A stretch of DNA of 64,000 nucleotides from Acidobacteriota bacterium. GTDB lineage: Bacteria > Acidobacteriota > Vicinamibacteria > Vicinamibacterales > CAVVIG01. The stretch spans positions 124,001 through 188,000 of the forward strand of contig JAFDVO010000022.1 in assembly GCA_018268955.1 (NCBI GenBank). Reading direction: 5' to 3'. Position numbers and translations under genes: made by a program. The notes under the pieces were generated by a model, which did no database searches, was not told where the DNA came from, and was given only the letters and a program-made list of their open reading frames with translations. Below are positions 1 to 9,137 of this stretch, piece by piece; positions within the stretch are counted from its first letter, which is position 1; every line of letters starts with the position of its first letter.

Positions 1-2
1 TG

Positions 3-2369
3 CGCAGGCAAGCCGAGACAGTGCGGTCGCTGATGAGGGCCGGGCGCCGCCAACCAGGCGAGCGGCTTGCGCGACAGGTCATGCACGGGGCGGCTCGTCG
101 CGGTGAGTGGCGCCTTGCGGTGGAGTGTGCGTGCCTTCTGGGAGCGTCGCTGCGCCGCTCGGGGCGGTGTACTGCGGCGTTCCAGGTCGTCGAACCGGCG
201 CGCACGTGGGCGGAGGCGTGTGAGGACCTGACAATCGCGCAGCAACTGGGTCTGCTCTGGGCCGAACTGCTCATCGACCAGGCGCGTCTCGACGACGCTC
301 ACACCTGCCTTGAACGCCTTCGGGTCGTTGCGGACAGCACCGGCAGCGAGTGGCACCTGCCCATCGCCCTCGCGCTCGTCCGCTGCCTGACGTGGCAAGG
401 CCGGTTCCTCGATGCCTGGCACCAGATCGGTGTCATCGAGGCACGCCTCGCCGGGAAGCACGAGGGTGGGTCCCGGATCGCGGTGGCCCGGGCCATGGTG
501 GCGATCGGCCGCGGCCGTGCGGCCGACGCGATCGGTCACGCTGCGTTGGCGCGGGAGCGTGCGATGGCCGCACCGGATCCGGAGGACCGTGCGGAGGCGC
601 TGGAGGCGTGCGTGTGGGCCCAGCTCGCGGCCGGGGATGCCGGCGAAGCATGGGCGCTCGGGCAGCGCGCCGCCGCCGAGGTGGGGCAGGCCCATCATCC
701 GATGCTCCGCTGGCGAATTCAGTGTGCATCCGCGGAGGCCGCGCGACGTCTGGGGCGTCGGGAGCGGGCCGCCACGTTCCTGCGGCGGTACGCGCGAGTG
801 CCTGACGCGTTGCTGCCCCGACTGAGCCGCGTGCGGCTCGATCTGCTGCGTGACCTGCTGACTGCGCCGGACGACCGGGGCGCCATCGAGCGGCGCGCGG
901 AGACGTGCGGTCTGCCGGGTCTGGTGCTCTTCGCACCGCCACAGCAGACCGCGACGGGCGCTGCCGACCCCGAGGATGTGATCGGCCTGCTGCAGTGTTG
1001 TGAGGCGGCTGAGGACGAGCGGGTGGTGCTGGCGAAGGTCGCGGGACGATTACGCGGACGCCTGAACGCGATCGGCGTGAGCATCTTCGGCGTGGAACAC
1101 GGCCAGTGCACGATCGTCGCGAGCGACGGGGCGCGCGCAGACACCGCCGCTGCTGCGCGTGTGAAGACGGCCGGGCAGCTCGTGCTGCCACACTCGGACC
1201 GCGAGCGGGCCCACGGCGGAGTGCCCGTGCGGTATGCCGGCACCATCGTCGGCGTGCTCGTGGCCACGTGGCCACCGGGCGGGCGGTGGATCGGCAGCGA
1301 CGTATCGCTCCTCCTTTCCACAGCGGCAGCCGTTGCTGGTCCCGCGGTGGCGGGCCTTCTCGCCCGTCGCGAGGCGGAGCGCGGCGTCCGGGCCTCAGAG
1401 CTGATTGGGATCAGCCGCGCCGCAGCGGAGCTGCGCTCGGCCACCGACAGCGCGTCGTCCGCGCCGTTCCCCGTGCTGATCGAAGGCGAGAGCGGCGCGG
1501 GGAAGGAACTGGTCGCACGCCTGTTGCACAAGCGTGGGCCCCGCCGCGACCGTCCGTTCTGCACATTGAACTGCGCGGCGCTGCCGGACGACCTCGTCGA
1601 GTCCGAGCTGTTCGGCCACGCACGGGGCGCGTTCACGGGCGCTGCGGCCGATCGGCGCGGCGTGTTCGAGGACGCGCACGGCGGCACGTTGTTCCTCGAC
1701 GAGATCGGCGAGCTCTCGCTGCGCGCCCAGGCCAAGCTGCTGCGTGCGATTCAGGAGGGCGAGATTCGGCGGGTTGGCGAGAACCAGAGCCGACGCGTGG
1801 ACGTGCGTCTGGTGACTGCGACCAACCGGGACCTCCGCGGCGAGGCCGCAGCGGGACGCTTCCGGCACGACCTCCTCTACCGCCTCGACGTCATCCGGAT
1901 TGTCGTGCCGCCGCTGCGCGACCGGCGGGAAGACATCCCGGTGCTCGCCGAGCACATCTGGCGCGAGGCGGCCGGTCGCGTCGGCAGCCACGCCATGCTG
2001 GCGCCCGCCACGCTCGAGGCACTGACGCATTACCATTGGCCCGGCAACATCCGCGAACTGCAGAACGTCCTCGCCGCGCTGGTGGTCCGCTGCCCGAAGC
2101 GCGGTGCCGTGCCGCCGACCGCATTGCCGTCCTCGTTGATCGCCACGCCCGATCGCCGGATGCAGCGGCTGGAGGCCGCACGCGAGGCGTTCGACCGCGC
2201 CTTCATACGGGCCGCACTCTCGCGTGCGGGCGGCCGACGGTCGCGTGCGGCGCGTGAACTGGGGTTGTCCAGGCAGGGGCTCGCCAAGCTGATGGCACGC
2301 CTGTCGATTGACGATGGGCTCGAGGCCGCCCCCGTGAGGGGCGGCAACCGCGCGGAGGAGTTCGCGTGA
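3..2369 (+). CDS. Sigma-54-dependent transcriptional activator, TPR-like/GAF/AAA+/Fis-HTH (5' partial)
   Basis: Enhancer-binding activator that would use ATP hydrolysis to remodel sigma-54 RNA polymerase. Counting from a GTG at 21: an alpha-helical, TPR-like N-terminal third; a GAF-like region about residues 320-450; then an AAA+ domain with Walker A GESGAGKE near residue 490, the sigma-54-contacting loop GAFTGA near 540, and Walker [11 protein letters not shown] Fis-type HTH ([17 protein letters not shown]) ends the protein. The frame stays open upstream to base 3, so the true start is probably outside the window. The sensed signal and target genes are not visible. The family call is certain; the sensory ligand is unknown. 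Confidence 0.93.
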   Translation, partial: RRQAETVRSLMRAGRRQPGERLARQVMHGAARRGEWRLAVECACLLGASLRRSGRCTAAFQVVEPARTWAEACEDLTIAQQLGLLWAELLIDQARLDDAHTCLERLRVVADSTGSEWHLPIALALVRCLTWQGRFLDAWHQIGVIEARLAGKHEGGSRIAVARAMVAIGRGRAADAIGHAALARERAMAAPDPEDRAEALEACVWAQLAAGDAGEAWALGQRAAAEVGQAHHPMLRWRIQCASAEAARRLGRRERAATFLRRYARVPDALLPRLSRVRLDLLRDLLTAPDDRGAIERRAETCGLPGLVLFAPPQQTATGAADPEDVIGLLQCCEAAEDERVVLAKVAGRLRGRLNAIGVSIFGVEHGQCTIVASDGARADTAAAARVKTAGQLVLPHSDRERAHGGVPVRYAGTIVGVLVATWPPGGRWIGSDVSLLLSTAAAVAGPAVAGLLARREAERGVRASELIGISRAAAELRSATDSASSAPFPVLIEGESGAGKELVARLLHKRGPRRDRPFCTLNCAALPDDLVESELFGHARGAFTGAAADRRGVFEDAHGGTLFLDEIGELSLRAQAKLLRAIQEGEIRRVGENQSRRVDVRLVTATNRDLRGEAAAGRFRHDLLYRLDVIRIVVPPLRDRREDIPVLAEHIWREAAGRVGSHAMLAPATLEALTHYHWPGNIRELQNVLAALVVRCPKRGAVPPTALPSSLIATPDRRMQRLEAAREAFDRAFIRAALSRAGGRRSRAARELGLSRQGLAKLMARLSIDDGLEAAPVRGGNRAEEFA

Positions 2370-2422
2370 TCGACGACCGAGGCGCGCAGCAATTCTTGCG
2401 TCGGCGCGCTCGAGGAGTTAGT

Positions 2423-2698
2423 ATGGCAATCAGTATGGCAACCATGAAGGTGACGGTCACCCTGGAGGAGGAGCAGGTGGAGGACATCCGCGACCTCGTC
2501 GAAGCCGGGAAGGCGGACAGCGTCTCAGGATTCGTGCAGCACGCCGTGGATATCGCCTTGAGCGATGCGGCAGGATGGAAGCGAATGCTCGATGAGGCGC
2601 TGGATCGTACCGGCGGCCCCCCCACGGCCGCTGAGCGCGCCTGGATCGAGAGCCTGCTCGGGCCAGCGAAGGGACGGAAGCGACGGAGGCAGGCGTGA
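2423..2698 (+). CDS. Probable VapB/ParD-like antitoxin (ribbon-helix-helix)
   Basis: A 91-residue protein whose N-terminus (MKVTVTLEEEQVEDIRDLVE) looks like a ribbon-helix-helix DNA-binding antitoxin, with a basic Lys/Arg tail. I chose the ATG at 2423 because a GAGGAG ribosome site lies six bases before it; in-frame ATGs at 2435 and 2444 are alternatives. The stop codon overlaps the GTG of the downstream PIN-domain gene by four bases, the usual antitoxin-toxin coupling. It would bind and neutralise that toxin and repress the pair. The exact antitoxin family was not established. Confidence 0.75.
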   Translation: MAISMATMKVTVTLEEEQVEDIRDLVEAGKADSVSGFVQHAVDIALSDAAGWKRMLDEALDRTGGPPTAAERAWIESLLGPAKGRKRRRQA

Positions 2699-3072
2699 AC
2701 GGCTTCACGTTCGACGCCGGCGCGCTGATTGCGCTGGACCGCGACGACCGCCGCGTCCTTCTGCTCATTGCTGCAGCTGCTGAGCGCCGGCTGTCCATCA
2801 CGATTCCCGCAACGGCCCTTGCGCAGGCGATTCGTCTGCCGGTGCGTCAGGTGCGGCTGACCCGCTTCATGCGGCAGCCGGGCGTGCGAATCGCGACGCT
2901 CGACGGGCCTGCGGCAACGGCCGTCGGGCGTCTGCTGGCCCTCACGAGGACTTCAGACATCGCAGACGCCCACGTCGTCCTGTGCGCACGGCGAGCGGGC
3001 CAGGCGGTCGTGACGTCAGATCCCCGCGACCTGCGCCGAATTGATCCGTCGCTGACGGTCGTCGAACTCTGA
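2695..3072 (+). CDS. PIN-domain ribonuclease toxin, VapC-like
   Basis: A 125-residue PIN-domain protein, predicted Mg-dependent RNase of a type II toxin-antitoxin pair. Visible acidic sites are Asp7 (FDAGALIAL), Asp91 (IADAHVV) and Asp109 (TSDPRDL). The glutamate normally found about residue 44 is glutamine here (ALAQAI), so metal binding may be weakened. The gene begins with GTG overlapping the antitoxin stop, without its own ribosome site, implying translational coupling. Length is normal for VapC. Activity is inferred, not certain. Confidence 0.8.
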   Translation: MNGFTFDAGALIALDRDDRRVLLLIAAAAERRLSITIPATALAQAIRLPVRQVRLTRFMRQPGVRIATLDGPAATAVGRLLALTRTSDIADAHVVLCARRAGQAVVTSDPRDLRRIDPSLTVVEL

Positions 3073-3078
3073 GCGACA

Positions 3079-3170
3079 CCAATTAAAGAAGTCAGAACTC
3101 GGAAGTCAGAAGTCACAACGCCGGTTCCTCGCGTCCGACTCCGGGCTCCCGAGTTCCGAGTCCCCCAATT
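3079..3170. repeat. Low-complexity intergenic repeat tract
   Basis: The gap between the toxin gene and the convergent propeller gene is filled by drifting short direct repeats: GAAGTCAGAA-type units, then CCGAGTTCC/CGAGTCCC-type units. The same vocabularies recur at 4343-4602, 7303-7360 and, inverted, at 30283-30352. No coding sense on either strand. Confidence 0.7.
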
Positions 3171-3172
3171 GC

Positions 3173-4330
3173 CTATCGCTTGAGCCGCGGGATGAACTTC
3201 GTCAGCCCCTGAATCGGGCCGACCTCGCCCGCGTAGACGTTCCCTTGTGCGTCAGCCGTGACGCCTTCTCCCATTGACCCGAAGCCGCCCATTCCCGACG
3301 CCTGCTTGGACACGTGCTCGGGCACGAAGTACCAGACCTCGCCGGTCTTCGCGCTGCCGACGCGCAGCCCCTTGCGCCAGCCCGGGTTGAAGTTGTCGTC
3401 GGATTCCGAGTCAATCGCGTAGAGGGTGTCGTCGGCCGCGATGTGGATCCCTGAGATGCGGCTGAACTGATACCAGGTGTCCAGGTGCTTGCCGTCCTGA
3501 TCGAAGATCTGGATCCGCCGGTTGCCGCGATCGGCGACGAAGAGGCGCCCTCGCGAATCGAACGCCAGGGAGTGCGGCCCGCGGAACTGGCCGGGGCCGT
3601 AGCCGTAGCTGCCGAAGCTCTTGATGAACTTGCCGTCAGGCGAGAACTTCGAGATCCGGCCCACCGCATCAGGCGTCGGATCATCGATGAACTGCGCGCT
3701 GTGCGACTCGGACACGTAGATGCTGCCGTCCGGCCCGACGACGACGTCGTTCGGTTCGGTGAAGGCTTGCGGTGGTGCGCCGGTCTTGCCGCCGGTGCCG
3801 AGGACCATCAGCACCTTGCCGTCCGGGCTGAACTTCGTGACCGTGTTCCCCTTGTTGGCCCAATCGGGGAACTTCTTCAGTTCATCCGCGGTCGGCACGC
3901 GGGCGTCCACCACCCACACGTTGCCCTGCTTGTCGACGTCCATCCCGTGCGGCCAGAGGATCTGGCCAGCGCCGAACATCTTCAGGATGTTGCCGTTCGC
4001 ATCGAGCTTGATGATCGGGTCGACGGTCGAGCCCGCGCAGGAGTTCGAGCCGCAGCGGTCTGCGGCCCAGATGCTCTTGCCATCAGGGTCCACATCAATG
4101 GCGGACACCGAGCCCCACTTGCGCCCGTTCGGCAGCGGACCGAAGTTCCGCACCGTCTCGTACGGGTTCGGCAGGAAGTTCACCGGCTTCACGTTCGCCT
4201 GCTCGGGGGGCGCCGTCGCGCCGCGCGGCTTGGCGGGTGGGTTCGCACCACCCTGGTTCTGGGCGGCGAGGGACATCGACAACGCCACGCCGGCAATGGC
4301 GGTCGTGGCAAACAGGGCGTATGGCTTCAT
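3173..4330 (-). CDS. Secreted NHL-repeat six-bladed beta-propeller protein
   Basis: A 385-residue exported protein. The N-terminus (MKPYALFATTAIAGVALSMS) is a signal peptide followed by a Pro/Ala-rich linker. The rest is a run of NHL blades recognisable by motifs such as PDGSIYVSE, DSRGRLFVADRGNRRIQIF and the blade start GQFRGPHSLAF. Such propellers resemble peptidyl-alpha-hydroxyglycine lyases and bacterial NHL proteins, but no enzymatic signature can be claimed. I start at the ATG at 4330, which has GAGGTG seven bases upstream; the frame stays open much further upstream but that region is repeats and the antisense of the next gene. Confidence 0.85.
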   Translation of the reverse strand: MKPYALFATTAIAGVALSMSLAAQNQGGANPPAKPRGATAPPEQANVKPVNFLPNPYETVRNFGPLPNGRKWGSVSAIDVDPDGKSIWAADRCGSNSCAGSTVDPIIKLDANGNILKMFGAGQILWPHGMDVDKQGNVWVVDARVPTADELKKFPDWANKGNTVTKFSPDGKVLMVLGTGGKTGAPPQAFTEPNDVVVGPDGSIYVSESHSAQFIDDPTPDAVGRISKFSPDGKFIKSFGSYGYGPGQFRGPHSLAFDSRGRLFVADRGNRRIQIFDQDGKHLDTWYQFSRISGIHIAADDTLYAIDSESDDNFNPGWRKGLRVGSAKTGEVWYFVPEHVSKQASGMGGFGSMGEGVTADAQGNVYAGEVGPIQGLTKFIPRLKR

Positions 4331-4342
4331 AAACACCTCAGC

Positions 4343-4602
4343 GGAAGGCAGAACTCGGAATTCAGAAGTCAGAAGTGACGGCACGTCGCCAGCGCCTGGG
4401 CTGGCGTGTACGTCGCCGGGATTGTCGCACGCTTCCTTAGCGGGGCTACGCGATTGGGAGTTCGGCGCTCGACGCTGTGCGTCGAGTCCCGCGTCCGAGT
4501 TCCCGACGCCGAGGTCCGAGTTCCCAATTCCCAGCCCAGGGTCCCCAATCCCGAGTCCCCAATCCCCAGTTCCCAGCCCCGAGTTCCCAGTCCCGGAATT
4601 GA
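4343..4602. repeat. Low-complexity intergenic repeats between divergent genes
   Basis: The space between the propeller gene and the acylase gene holds a GAATTCAGAAGTCAGAAGT-type block (about 4343-4378) and a longer block (about 4446-4602) of drifting GAGTTCCCA/GAGTCCCCAAT units, interrupted by an inverted repeat around CGACGCTGTGCGTCG. No gene is supported. Promoters for both neighbours must lie in or beside it. Confidence 0.7.
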
Positions 4603-4702
4603 CACCGCCCCAGCGGCGCGTCATCATGCGCGCGGTTTCTGGCGTTGGCGGCCTGGCAGGCGATCTGTTCGGGCGGACGACGCGTCGCCTGCGGAGGAGC
4701 TG

Positions 4703-7054
4703 ATGTCCTCGATCCGGACCCACCTGCGTGCTGGTTGCCTGCTCGCGCTGCCGATCCTCGCTGCCGCGTGCAGCACGCCCAGTGCCGAGGCGCCGAAGGC
4801 ACCCGCCTCGCTCGATGACGCCGCACGGCAGTCGCTGGCGAAGATCGACGGGGACCTGAAGGTGCCCGGACTCAAGGCGCCGGTCGAGATCATCCGCGAC
4901 CAGCAGGGCGTGCCACACATCTACGCGAAGAACGACGACGACCTGTTCTTTGCGCAGGGGTACGTGATGGCGCAGGACCGCCTCTGGCAGCTCGAGATGT
5001 GGCGCCGGTGGCGCGAGGGGCGCCTCGCCGAGGTGTTCGGGCCCAAGGCGGTCGACTACGACATCCGCGCGCGCCAGATGATGTTCCGCGGGCCCTGGGA
5101 CGAGAAGGAGTGGACGTCCTACCACAAGGACGCCGAGCGGCTCTTCACAGCGTGGGCCAACGGCCTCAATGCCTACGTGAAGGAGAACTGGGACAACCTG
5201 CCTGTTGAATTCAAACTGACAGGCATCAGACCCGAGCCGTGGACGGCGAAGACGCTGACGCTTCGATGGGCCAACCTCGGGATCGACAGCGTCCGCTATC
5301 ACGGCGTTGCCGAGATCCAGCTCGCGCTGAACGCGAAGAAGCTCGGCGTCGCAGAGGCGAACCGTCGCGCAGCGCCGGATCCGTGGGACGACCTGAAGGT
5401 GCCCGACGGGCTCGACCTGAATTGGTTTACGGACGAACTGCTGGCTGCCGCACGGCGCGGTGATGGCAATCCGTTCGAGCCAGGCGCCCTGCCATCACCC
5501 GAGATCGTCGAGCCGTACCGGGCGCTCGTGCCAAAGACCATGGCGGCGCGGCTGATGCCGGAGCTGCAGGACATGGACGGCAGCAACAACTGGGTGGTCA
5601 GCGGCACGCACACGGCCAGCGGGGTGCCGATCCTCTCGAACGATCCCCACCGCACGATCGAGATGCCGTCGCTGCGGTACTTCGTGCACCTCAACGCGCC
5701 TGGATGGGACGTGATCGGTGGCGGTGAGCCGCCGTTCGTCGGCGTGGACGCCGGCAACAACGGCTCGATGGCGTGGGGCTTCACCTTCGCCGGCACCGAC
5801 ATGGTTGACGTCGTCGTCGAGCAGACGAACCCGGCAAACCCGAACGAGACGAAGTTCAAGGACGCGTGGGTGCCGATGCAGGTCATCCGCGAGGAGATCA
5901 AGGTCAAGGGTGAGGATCGCCCGCGAACGGTCGAGGTGAAGATCGCGAAGCACGGGCCGGTGTTCTACGAGGATTCGGTGAACCATCTGGCGTTCGCAGC
6001 CAAGTCGGTGAACCAGGAGCCAGGGACGGCCGCGTTCAAGGGAAGCCTGAAGCTGGCGCAGGCGACGAGCTGCGAGGACTTCTTCGAGCGCGCGATGTTC
6101 TGGAAGATGCCGACGCACAACCTGATCTGCGGCGACGCGAAGGGCAACATCGCGATGCAGGTGACCGGGCTCACGCCGGACCGCGACGGGTGGAACGGCC
6201 GGCTGCCCGTCCCGGGCACGGGCAAGTACGAGTGGAAGGGCTTCCGCTCCGATCTGCCACGCGAGTTCAACCCGGCGCGTGGCTACATCGCCACGGCGAA
6301 CGACAACACGCATCCGAAGGAGTTCAAGGGACGTCCGGTCTTCTACAACGTCTCGACGGACGTGGACGTCTCGCGCATCGCTCGCATCCGGCAGATGCTC
6401 GACAAGCAGATCGCGTCAGGCAGGAAGTTCACGATCGACGACATGGAGCGCATGCAGCAGGACGCGTACTCGCTCCGCGCGGAACGGGACGCGCCACTGT
6501 TCAAGGGCTGGAAGGCGTCGAACCCAGAAGCCGAGAAAGCACGCGCCATGATCGAAGGCTGGGATCATGTCCTCTCCCAGGACACGGTGCCGGGTGCGAT
6601 CTACGTCCGGTGGTCGACGAGCGATGCGGGCCGCAAGGCGGTCGCCGCGCACGGCACGGAGCAGCAGAAGCTGACGGAAGAGGGGTTGAGCCAGGCGATT
6701 GCGCGGGCGACGAAGGACTGGGGCGCCGACTGGACGCAGTGGCGGTACGGCCGCATCAACGAGAGCCGGCTGCCGCACATGTTCATCGACCAGTACAGCC
6801 TCCAGTCGATCGAACGCCCAGGCGGGTTCAACACGGTGAACGCCACCGGTGCGAACTTCCGGCGCGTCATCGACCTCTCGAACATCGACGCGACGATGGC
6901 GACGAATGCGCCGGGTCAGTCCGCCCAGCCTGGTAGTCCGTACTACGGCAACCTGCGCGAGAAACTGGCGAACGGGGTCTACTTCAACCTGCCGTACTCG
7001 CGAGGAGCGGTGGACAAGGCGCAGGCCCACAAGCTCACACTCGCGCCGCGATAG
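4703..7054 (+). CDS. Penicillin acylase (S45) family Ntn-hydrolase, exported
   Basis: A 783-residue precursor of the penicillin amidase family, which hydrolyses amide bonds of acylated substrates (beta-lactams, acyl-homoserine lactones or other N-acyl compounds) after self-cleavage into alpha and beta chains. The N-terminus is a signal peptide ending LAAACS, a weak lipobox with Cys23. The beta chain should start at Ser294 in DGSNNWVVSG, the catalytic N-terminal serine, preceded by a spacer. Later motifs SNDPH and MAWGFTFAGTDM fit the family. The start is the ATG at 4703 behind GGAGGAG. Substrate cannot be told from sequence; it is followed by an oligopeptide-type permease pair. Confidence 0.92.
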   Translation: MSSIRTHLRAGCLLALPILAAACSTPSAEAPKAPASLDDAARQSLAKIDGDLKVPGLKAPVEIIRDQQGVPHIYAKNDDDLFFAQGYVMAQDRLWQLEMWRRWREGRLAEVFGPKAVDYDIRARQMMFRGPWDEKEWTSYHKDAERLFTAWANGLNAYVKENWDNLPVEFKLTGIRPEPWTAKTLTLRWANLGIDSVRYHGVAEIQLALNAKKLGVAEANRRAAPDPWDDLKVPDGLDLNWFTDELLAAARRGDGNPFEPGALPSPEIVEPYRALVPKTMAARLMPELQDMDGSNNWVVSGTHTASGVPILSNDPHRTIEMPSLRYFVHLNAPGWDVIGGGEPPFVGVDAGNNGSMAWGFTFAGTDMVDVVVEQTNPANPNETKFKDAWVPMQVIREEIKVKGEDRPRTVEVKIAKHGPVFYEDSVNHLAFAAKSVNQEPGTAAFKGSLKLAQATSCEDFFERAMFWKMPTHNLICGDAKGNIAMQVTGLTPDRDGWNGRLPVPGTGKYEWKGFRSDLPREFNPARGYIATANDNTHPKEFKGRPVFYNVSTDVDVSRIARIRQMLDKQIASGRKFTIDDMERMQQDAYSLRAERDAPLFKGWKASNPEAEKARAMIEGWDHVLSQDTVPGAIYVRWSTSDAGRKAVAAHGTEQQKLTEEGLSQAIARATKDWGADWTQWRYGRINESRLPHMFIDQYSLQSIERPGGFNTVNATGANFRRVIDLSNIDATMATNAPGQSAQPGSPYYGNLREKLANGVYFNLPYSRGAVDKAQAHKLTLAPR

Positions 7055-7204
7055 GCCGGGAGGGCGGGAAGGCCGGGTGGGCCGGGAAGGCAAGGGGGCC
7101 GGGAAACCCGGGAAACCCGGGACGGCCGGGAGGGCCGGGGCGGGGGCAGGCGCACGGCTGGCAAGGCGAGCGAGGCGGGCAGGCAAGGCAAGGCAGGGCT
7201 CGTT
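7055..7204. repeat. G-rich tract downstream of the acylase gene
   Basis: Strand-biased sequence with many GGG runs in drifting units such as GGCCGGGAGGGC and GGGAAACCC. The spacing of G-runs would permit G-quadruplex formation on the plus strand. No coding function is supported; it reads as low-complexity protein in several frames only because of its periodicity. Confidence 0.7.
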
Positions 7205-7267
7205 GGGCAGGTGGGGCAGGTAGGGCAGGTGGGGCAGGTAGGGCAGGTAGGGCAGGTAGGGCAGGTA
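7205..7267. repeat. 9-bp tandem repeat, seven copies
   Basis: Seven consecutive copies of GGGCAGGTA/GGGCAGGTG, units at 7205, 7214, 7223, 7232, 7241, 7250 and 7259. Only the last base of the unit varies. It lies in the 323-bp gap before the permease operon. Confidence 0.9.
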
Positions 7268-7302
7268 GGACTGACGGGGAGGCGTGGGAACATCCCTGCC
7301 GA

Positions 7303-7360
7303 CCCGAATCCCCAATTCCGAGTTCCCAGTCCCGAGTCCCAATCCCGAGTCCCCCAGTGG
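7303..7360. repeat. Low-complexity repeat tract (GAGTCCC family)
   Basis: Drifting CCGAGTTCCCA/CCGAGTCCCAAT units, same vocabulary as 4446-4602 and 3140-3168, ending 18 bases before the permease start. Confidence 0.65.
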
Positions 7361-7377
7361 CACAATAGTCCCCGTCC

Positions 7378-8298
7378 GTGGTCCGCTTCCTCGCTCGACG
7401 ACTGCTGCTCACCATTCCCGTGCTCATCGGGGTGGCGACGCTCGTCTTCTCGCTCATCCATCTCGTTCCGGGTGATCCGGTCCAGGCCATGCTCGGGGAG
7501 AGCGCTTCACCGCAGGATGTGGCGCAACTGCGCGCGAAGCTCGGGCTCGACCGGCCCCTGCTCCAGCAGTACGCGTCGTTTGCGGCCGGCGTGCTCCATG
7601 GTGACCTCGGCACCTCGCTCCGCACGAATCAGCCGGTCACGGGCGTGATTCTCGAGCGCATGCCGGCGACGCTCGAACTGGCCGTCGCCGCGATGCTCGT
7701 CGCGATGTTGATCGCGATCCCGCTGGGCATCATTGCGGCCGTGCGAAAGGGGACGGCAATCGACCACGGGGCGACGACGCTGGCACTGGTTGGCATATCC
7801 ATGCCGACGTTCTGGCTCGGCCCGCTGCTCGCGATCGTGTTCTCCGTCTGGCTGGGATGGTTTCCGGTCTCTGGACGCGGCACGTTCGCCAACCTCGTGT
7901 TGCCGGCCGTGACGCTCGGCGCTCCGCTGTCCGCCATGCTCGCTCGAATGACGCGGGCGAGCGTCCTCGAGGAACTGCGCGAGCTGTACGTGACCGCGGC
8001 GCGGGCACGCGGCGTCTCAGAGGCGCGTGCGGTGCTTGCCCACGCCTTCCGGAACAGCCTCATCCCAATCGTGACCGTCATCGGCCTGCAATTTGGCTCG
8101 GTGCTGACCGGTGCCGTCATCACGGAGACGATCTTCGCGTGGCCCGGTGTCGGCCGTTTGCTCGTGCAGTCGATCAGCGCCCGCGACTACCCGGCCGTGC
8201 AGGGCTGCATCCTGCTGATCGCGGTCACCTACGTGTCGATGAACCTGCTGATCGACGTCCTCTACGGCGTGCTCGATCCGCGGATCCGCTATGAGTGA
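7378..8298 (+). CDS. ABC transporter permease, OppB/DppB type
   Basis: A 306-residue inner-membrane permease with the N-terminal signature of the OppB/DppB family (RRLLLTIPVLIGVATLVF, then LVPGDP) and about six membrane segments. The cytoplasmic EAA loop reads EELRELYVTAARARGVSEAR, followed by the usual HAFRNSLIP. It would pair with the adjacent OppC-type permease to import peptides or similar solutes. No ATPase or binding protein is adjacent, so the complex is completed elsewhere. Start is GTG at 7378 without a clear ribosome site; CACAAT at 7361-7366 could be a -10 box. Confidence 0.9.
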   Translation: MVRFLARRLLLTIPVLIGVATLVFSLIHLVPGDPVQAMLGESASPQDVAQLRAKLGLDRPLLQQYASFAAGVLHGDLGTSLRTNQPVTGVILERMPATLELAVAAMLVAMLIAIPLGIIAAVRKGTAIDHGATTLALVGISMPTFWLGPLLAIVFSVWLGWFPVSGRGTFANLVLPAVTLGAPLSAMLARMTRASVLEELRELYVTAARARGVSEARAVLAHAFRNSLIPIVTVIGLQFGSVLTGAVITETIFAWPGVGRLLVQSISARDYPAVQGCILLIAVTYVSMNLLIDVLYGVLDPRIRYE

Positions 8299-8307
8299 GC
8301 CGTCCAC

Positions 8308-9108
8308 ATGTTGAGGGTTGGCGCCGCGCTCGTCGGCGTTGCGCTGCTCGCCGCGCTCGTCGGGCCGGTCGTGACGCCCTGGGATCCGGCGTCGCAGGAG
8401 CTCGCGTTGCGTCTCGCGGCGCCCTCGCTGGCGCACCCGTTCGGGCTGGACGAGCTCGGACGCGACATCCTGGCGCGCGTGCTCGCCGGGGCTCGGATTT
8501 CATTCCTGGTCGGCCTCACCGTCGTAACCGTGTCGGCGACAGTCGGGACGATGCTCGGCGCGATCGCGGGATACGCAGGCGGGCGCGTGGACGACGTGAT
8601 CAGCCGCGTGATCGACATCCTGCTGGCGTTCCCCGGGCTGCTGCTGGCCATTGCGCTGGTCGCGGTGCTTGGGCCGAGCCTGGTCAACGTCCTCTTCGCG
8701 CTGACGATCATCGGATGGGTCGGCTACGCGCGGCTCGTGCGCGGGCAGGTCCTGCGCGCACGCGAGTTCGAATACGTGCAGGCCGCGCGAGCGCTCGGGG
8801 CGAGCATGACGCGGATTCTCCTGAAGCACATCATCCCGACAGCGATTCCTGCAGTCATCGTGCAGGGCACGCTCGGCATGGCCGGCGCCATCATCGGAGA
8901 GGCGTCGCTCAGCTTCCTCGGGCTCGGCGTGCAGCCGCCAACCCCGAGCTGGGGGACGATGCTGAACGGCGGGCGCGCCCACATCCTCGATGCGCCGCAC
9001 CTGACGATCTTCCCGGGGCTCGCGATTGCGTTGCTCGTGCTGGGGCTCAACTTCCTCGGCGATGGCCTCAGGGACCGCATCGACCCGCGGAGCGAGAGCG
9101 GGCGATAG
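8308..9108 (+). CDS. ABC transporter permease, OppC/DppC type
   Basis: A 266-residue permease partner. It has the family motifs HPFGLDELGRDILARVL after the first membrane segment, an EAA loop REFEYVQAARALGASMTRIL with KHIIP, and the C-terminal LNFLGDGLRDRIDPR. It is about 20-30 residues shorter than typical OppC because the cytoplasmic N-terminal stretch is nearly absent. ATG at 8308 lies ten bases after the OppB stop, so the two are one operon. Substrate unknown; dipeptide or oligopeptide by family. Confidence 0.9.
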   Translation: MLRVGAALVGVALLAALVGPVVTPWDPASQELALRLAAPSLAHPFGLDELGRDILARVLAGARISFLVGLTVVTVSATVGTMLGAIAGYAGGRVDDVISRVIDILLAFPGLLLAIALVAVLGPSLVNVLFALTIIGWVGYARLVRGQVLRAREFEYVQAARALGASMTRILLKHIIPTAIPAVIVQGTLGMAGAIIGEASLSFLGLGVQPPTPSWGTMLNGGRAHILDAPHLTIFPGLAIALLVLGLNFLGDGLRDRIDPRSESGR

Positions 9109-9115
9109 ACGGGGA

Positions 9116-9137
9116 CCGCCACGCTGAAGCGTGGCGG
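9116..9137. terminator. Perfect 10-bp stem with 2-nt loop after the permease operon
   Basis: CCGCCACGCT (9116-9125), GA, AGCGTGGCGG (9128-9137). It starts seven bases after the OppC stop. There is no T-run, so it may end transcription with Rho or stabilise the 3' end. Its right arm is also the seed of the 26-bp tandem repeat that follows. Confidence 0.55.

Noticed and set aside
433-1275. 280-residue minus-strand frame inside the sigma-54 activator gene
   Set aside because: Arg/Pro/Ala-rich shadow of a conserved AAA+ activator gene.
2366-3072. Mobile island around the first toxin-antitoxin pair
   Set aside because: No integrase, transposase, tRNA or flanking repeat was found, and base composition matches the neighbours.
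4331-5302. N-terminal extension of the NHL propeller protein
   Set aside because: The open frame upstream of ATG 4330 is repeat sequence and antisense to the acylase; the signal peptide and ribosome site fix the start at 4330.
6979-7461. Coding potential of the LPYLPYLPHLP-type and TCPTCPTCP-type frames
   Set aside because: They translate the 9-bp tandem repeat and neighbouring G-rich tract; periodicity explains the open frames.
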